Assembly (NCBI GenBank): GCA_029935255.1
Contig: JAOZKS010000157.1
Span: 1-6,429 of the forward strand
Direction of reading: 5' to 3'
Length of the DNA stretch: 6,429 nucleotides
Origin: Pontiella sp.
Lineage (GTDB): Bacteria > Verrucomicrobiota > Kiritimatiellia > Kiritimatiellales > Pontiellaceae
Shown here: positions 4,201 through 6,429 of the stretch, in pieces
Position numbering within the stretch: the first letter of the stretch is position 1
Layout of the letters: the number at the start of each line of letters is the position of its first letter
Position numbers and translations under genes: made by a program
Notes under the pieces: generated by a model
The model's database searches: none
Told to the model about the DNA's origin: nothing
Seen by the model: the letters and a program-made list of their open reading frames with translations, nothing else

Positions 4201-6114
4201 ATGATTCAGGAAAAGCACGCATACGACGATTACGGCACCCACTATCCCAACTCACGCAAGGTATATATTACCGGAAGTCGTCCCGATATCCGCGTGCCGC
4301 AGCGCGAAATCCGCCTGAACGATACCCAGAAATCCGATGGTTCCGTCGAAGAAAACCCCTCCATTTTGGTTTACGACACCAGCGGCCCGATGATGGATCC
4401 GAAGTATGAACTGAACCTCGAAAAAGGGTTGCCCGGGCTTCGTGAAAAGTGGATCGACGAGCGGGCCGATACCGAGGGCTATGCCTCCCGCGGCTTTCAA
4501 ACCGGCGACGACGGGGAGGGGAAGGACACCAACCGTATTCCTTTCCAGGGATTGGAACGCAAGGTTCGCCGCGCTGCGAAGGGCAAGAACGTTTCCCAGA
4601 TGCACTATGCCAAGCAAGGCATCATCACCCCCGAAATGGAATATGTGGCCATCCGCGAAAACCTCGGCCGCCAGGAAGCTTTCGAGAAGGTCTATTGCAA
4701 GTCCGAGCACGAACTCGGTCTGTTGACCCAGGCGCAAACCGCCGGAATGCGCCACCCGAACCATCAGCATCCCGGCGAGGCCTGGGGCGCAAATATTCCC
4801 GACTTCGTCACCCCCGAATTCGTGCGCGACGAAGTCGCCGCCGGCCGCGCCATCATTCCATGCAACATTAACCACCCCGAGCTCGAACCCATGATCATTG
4901 GCCGTAACTTCCTCGTGAAGATCAACGGGAACATTGGCAACTCGGCACTCTCCTCGAGCATTGGCGAGGAAGTGGAAAAGGTGCAGTGGGCCACCCTCTG
5001 GGGCGCGGACACCATCATGGACCTTTCAACCGGCGAAAACATCCACGACACCCGCGAGTGGAACATTCGCAACTGTCCCGTCCCCGTCGGAACCGTTCCG
5101 ATCTACCAAGCGCTGATGAAGGTCGGCGATAAGCCGGAAGACCTGACGTGGGAGTTGTTCCGCGAAACATTGGTCGAGCAGGCCGAGCAAGGTGTCGACT
5201 ACTTCACCATTCACTCCGGAGTCCGCCTGCGCTATGTCCCGATGACGGCCCAGCGCGCCTGCGGAATTGTCAGCCGTGGCGGATCGATCATGGCCAAGTG
5301 GTGTGTCTCTCACCATGAGGAAAGCTTCCTCTTCACCCACTTCGAAGAAATCTGCAAAATCTGCAAGCAATACGATGTGGCCCTCTCGCTAGGCGACGGC
5401 ATGCGCCCCGGAGCCCTGGCCGATGCCAACGACGAAGCCCAGCTCGGCGAGCTTGAAACCCTCGGCCAGCAAACCAAAATTGCTTGGAAGCACGACGTAC
5501 AGGTTATGATTGAAGGCCCAGGCCACGTGCCGTTGCAAGGCGTGAAAGACAATGTGGACTGGGAGCTCGATGCCTGCCACGAAGCCCCGTTCTATACCCT
5601 CGGCCCGCTGGTCACCGACATTGCGCCGGGCTACGACCACATCACCAGCGGCATGGGAGCCGCCAACATCGGATGGTACGGCTGCGCCATGCTCTGCTAC
5701 GTTACCCCGAAGGAGCACCTTGGCCTGCCGAACAAAGACGATGTGAAATACGGCGTCATCACCTACAAGATTGCCGCGCATGCCGCCGACCTCGCCAAAG
5801 GGTTTCCCGGCGCGCAGGTGCGCGACAACGCCATGAGCAAGGCGCGTTTCGAGTTCCGCTGGCCGGATCAGTTCAGCCTGTCGCTTGATCCCGAAACGGC
5901 CATTGCCTACCATGATGCCACGCTCCCGACCGAAGACGCGAAAACCGCGCACTTCTGCAGTATGTGTGGGCCGAAGTTCTGTTCCATGCGCATCTCCGAA
6001 GATGTACGCCAGTATGCCGCCGCGCAAGGGCTCTCCGAGGAGGAGGTTGTTATGAAAGGCATGAAGGAAAAATCCCGCGAGTTTGCGGAGCAGGACGCCG
6101 AACTCTATTCGTAA
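4201..6114 (+). CDS. thiC: Phosphomethylpyrimidine synthase ThiC (radical SAM)
   Basis: ThiC converts 5-aminoimidazole ribotide to HMP phosphate, the pyrimidine half of thiamin, in a complex radical SAM rearrangement in the cytoplasm. From the ATG at 4201 the protein has 637 residues, close to E. coli ThiC (631). An N-terminal ThiC-associated segment (NSRKVYITGSR at about 17-27) leads into the barrel. Hallmarks include LGDGMRPG (397-404), EGPGHVPL (438-445), NIGWYGCAMLCYVTP from residue 489, and the C-terminal CSMCGPKFC (Cys586, Cys589, Cys594), the CX2CX4C site that holds the [4Fe-4S] cluster. A longer ORF begins at 4165, but that ATG has no Shine-Dalgarno and would add MKKYARNTEKSN, whose codons contain the ribosome-binding site for 4201. 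The gene is preceded by a TPP riboswitch. No other thi gene is in the window. The gene is complete, with no missing motif. Confidence 0.98.
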   Translation: MIQEKHAYDDYGTHYPNSRKVYITGSRPDIRVPQREIRLNDTQKSDGSVEENPSILVYDTSGPMMDPKYELNLEKGLPGLREKWIDERADTEGYASRGFQTGDDGEGKDTNRIPFQGLERKVRRAAKGKNVSQMHYAKQGIITPEMEYVAIRENLGRQEAFEKVYCKSEHELGLLTQAQTAGMRHPNHQHPGEAWGANIPDFVTPEFVRDEVAAGRAIIPCNINHPELEPMIIGRNFLVKINGNIGNSALSSSIGEEVEKVQWATLWGADTIMDLSTGENIHDTREWNIRNCPVPVGTVPIYQALMKVGDKPEDLTWELFRETLVEQAEQGVDYFTIHSGVRLRYVPMTAQRACGIVSRGGSIMAKWCVSHHEESFLFTHFEEICKICKQYDVALSLGDGMRPGALADANDEAQLGELETLGQQTKIAWKHDVQVMIEGPGHVPLQGVKDNVDWELDACHEAPFYTLGPLVTDIAPGYDHITSGMGAANIGWYGCAMLCYVTPKEHLGLPNKDDVKYGVITYKIAAHAADLAKGFPGAQVRDNAMSKARFEFRWPDQFSLSLDPETAIAYHDATLPTEDAKTAHFCSMCGPKFCSMRISEDVRQYAAAQGLSEEEVVMKGMKEKSREFAEQDAELYS

Positions 6115-6116
6115 TG

Positions 6117-6144
6117 TAGGCGGGATCGGCGATCCCGCCCGTAG
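6117..6144. repeat. Perfect palindrome after thiC, flanked by GTAG
   Basis: GGCGGGATC (6119-6127) and GATCCCGCC (6131-6139) are perfect inverted repeats with a 3-base loop, starting four bases after the thiC stop codon. GTAG borders both sides (6117-6120 and 6141-6144). No T-tract follows, so it is not a textbook intrinsic terminator, though it may still protect or end the transcript. It resembles the palindrome at 3873-3891 in layout, which argues for a dispersed REP-like family. Confidence 0.55.
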
Positions 6145-6168
6145 GAAATGCCTATTCCTCGGGGTCCG

Positions 6169-6338
6169 GGGTCATCGATCTAATGGCATTAACTTAAGTA
6201 AAAACACCATCTCCATTCCATTTCGATGGGACAACAAAGAGCCTTGGATGATCCGCACTTCGTAGTGCGCTCGAAGCGAGAGCGGAGAGAGTATTTCATG
6301 CGAGAAACCCTTGCGTTAGTGCCATTGGGTCATCGACT
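6169..6338. mobile_element. MITE-like or deleted IS element, about 145 bp plus flanking direct repeats
   Basis: The left end AATGGCATTAACTTAAG (6182-6198) and the reverse complement of the right end, AATGGCACTAACGCAAG (6310-6326), match at 14 of 17 bases and form terminal inverted repeats. Outside them GGGTCATCGA occurs in direct orientation at 6169-6178 and 6327-6336. On the right it touches the element and on the left it is three bases away; allowing one extra T the copies extend to 12 bases. This is what a target-site duplication looks like. The 145-bp interior has no transposase frame but contains tight hairpins, for example CGCACT (6254-6259) with AGTGCG (6264-6269). The parent IS family cannot be named from this alone. 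Confidence 0.5.
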
Positions 6339-6356
6339 CCGGTTACAATTTCCTGG

Positions 6357-6388
6357 AAAAGAAAAAACCCCGCCGGTGACGACGGGGT
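6357..6388 (-). terminator. Intrinsic terminator for a leftward gene beyond the right edge
   Basis: On the - strand ACCCCG (6388-6383) and CGGGGT (6372-6367) form a stem, with a further CG/CG pairing inside, followed at once by TTTTTTCTTTT (6367-6357). This is a textbook rho-independent terminator. It faces away from thiC, so it implies a - strand gene ending just to the right. On the + strand the run of A precedes the stem, so it would not work for thiC. Confidence 0.85.
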
Positions 6389-6415
6389 GTGGTGTGTTCC
6401 AGCGTTTGGAATTTT

Positions 6416-6429
6416 TTAGACGGAGGCGT
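6416..6429 (-). CDS. Possible C-terminal end of a leftward gene (partial)
   Basis: A TAA stop on the - strand at 6418-6416, preceded by codons for Ala-Ser-Val, lies 27 bp before the terminator stem at 6388. The spacing is what one expects for a gene end, but only four full codons are visible, so the frame is a guess and no function can be given. Confidence 0.25.

Noticed and set aside
3892..4242. A 116-codon open frame on the - strand between bioB and thiC
   Set aside because: It runs antisense across the thiC start, the whole TPP riboswitch and the thiC promoter, and has no recognisable domain. The conserved RNA explains the sequence better.
5389..6027. A 212-codon - strand frame opposite thiC
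   Set aside because: Antisense to the conserved C-terminal half of thiC; long open frames are expected opposite GC-rich coding sequence.
6119..6139. The palindrome after thiC as an intrinsic terminator
   Set aside because: The stem is strong but no T-run follows on either strand; it is listed as a repeat instead.
6083..6429. Open frames after thiC (from 6083 and from 6298) as small genes
   Set aside because: The first overlaps the thiC end in another frame. The second starts inside the inverted-repeat element and runs through the leftward terminator. Neither has a ribosome-binding site or domain.

Overview
The window carries five confident protein genes in two divergent blocks. It appears to come from a moderately GC-rich Gram-negative bacterium. 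The two secreted proteins with SHD1-like domains at the left end recall the PVC superphylum (Planctomycetes, Verrucomicrobia, Kiritimatiellota). A Kiritimatiellota/Pontiella-like source is my best guess, but it is an impression from protein style and not a proven placement.

Left block (50-1596, + strand): two tandem genes separated by 11 bp encode clearly paralogous exported proteins of about 250 aa. Each has a signal peptide, an SHD1-like N-terminal domain and a conserved C-terminal beta-rich domain. Their function is unknown. They converge on the next block with a gap of only 19 bp.

Middle block (3616 down to 1616, - strand): bioB (biotin synthase, radical SAM) is followed 36 bp later by a tRNA-dihydrouridine synthase gene, probably in one operon. 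A sigma70-like promoter and a strong Shine-Dalgarno precede bioB. In this BioB the position of the unusual arginine ligand of the [2Fe-2S] cluster (Arg260 in E. coli) is histidine.

Intergenic region (3617-4200): there is no convincing gene. It holds the bioB promoter, a 16-bp perfect direct repeat (22 bp with two mismatches) placed once at the bioB transcription start and once upstream of the thiC promoter, two hairpin-forming sequences, a doubtful 25-codon ORF, the thiC promoter and a well-conserved TPP riboswitch.

Right block (4201-6114, + strand): thiC, the HMP-phosphate synthase of thiamin biosynthesis, lies under the TPP riboswitch. The ribosome-binding site that best fits the start lies inside the longest possible ORF, and it is complementary to a segment just after the aptamer. 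This points to translational control and to a start at 4201 rather than 4165.

Right end (6115-6429): a perfect palindrome just after the thiC stop, then a roughly 145-bp non-coding element with imperfect terminal inverted repeats and a 10-bp flanking direct repeat (MITE-like or a deleted IS), then an intrinsic terminator pointing left that must serve a - strand gene beyond the window edge. No system of wholly new type is evident; the most distinctive observations are the small element, the shared bioB/thiC repeat and the BioB ligand change.
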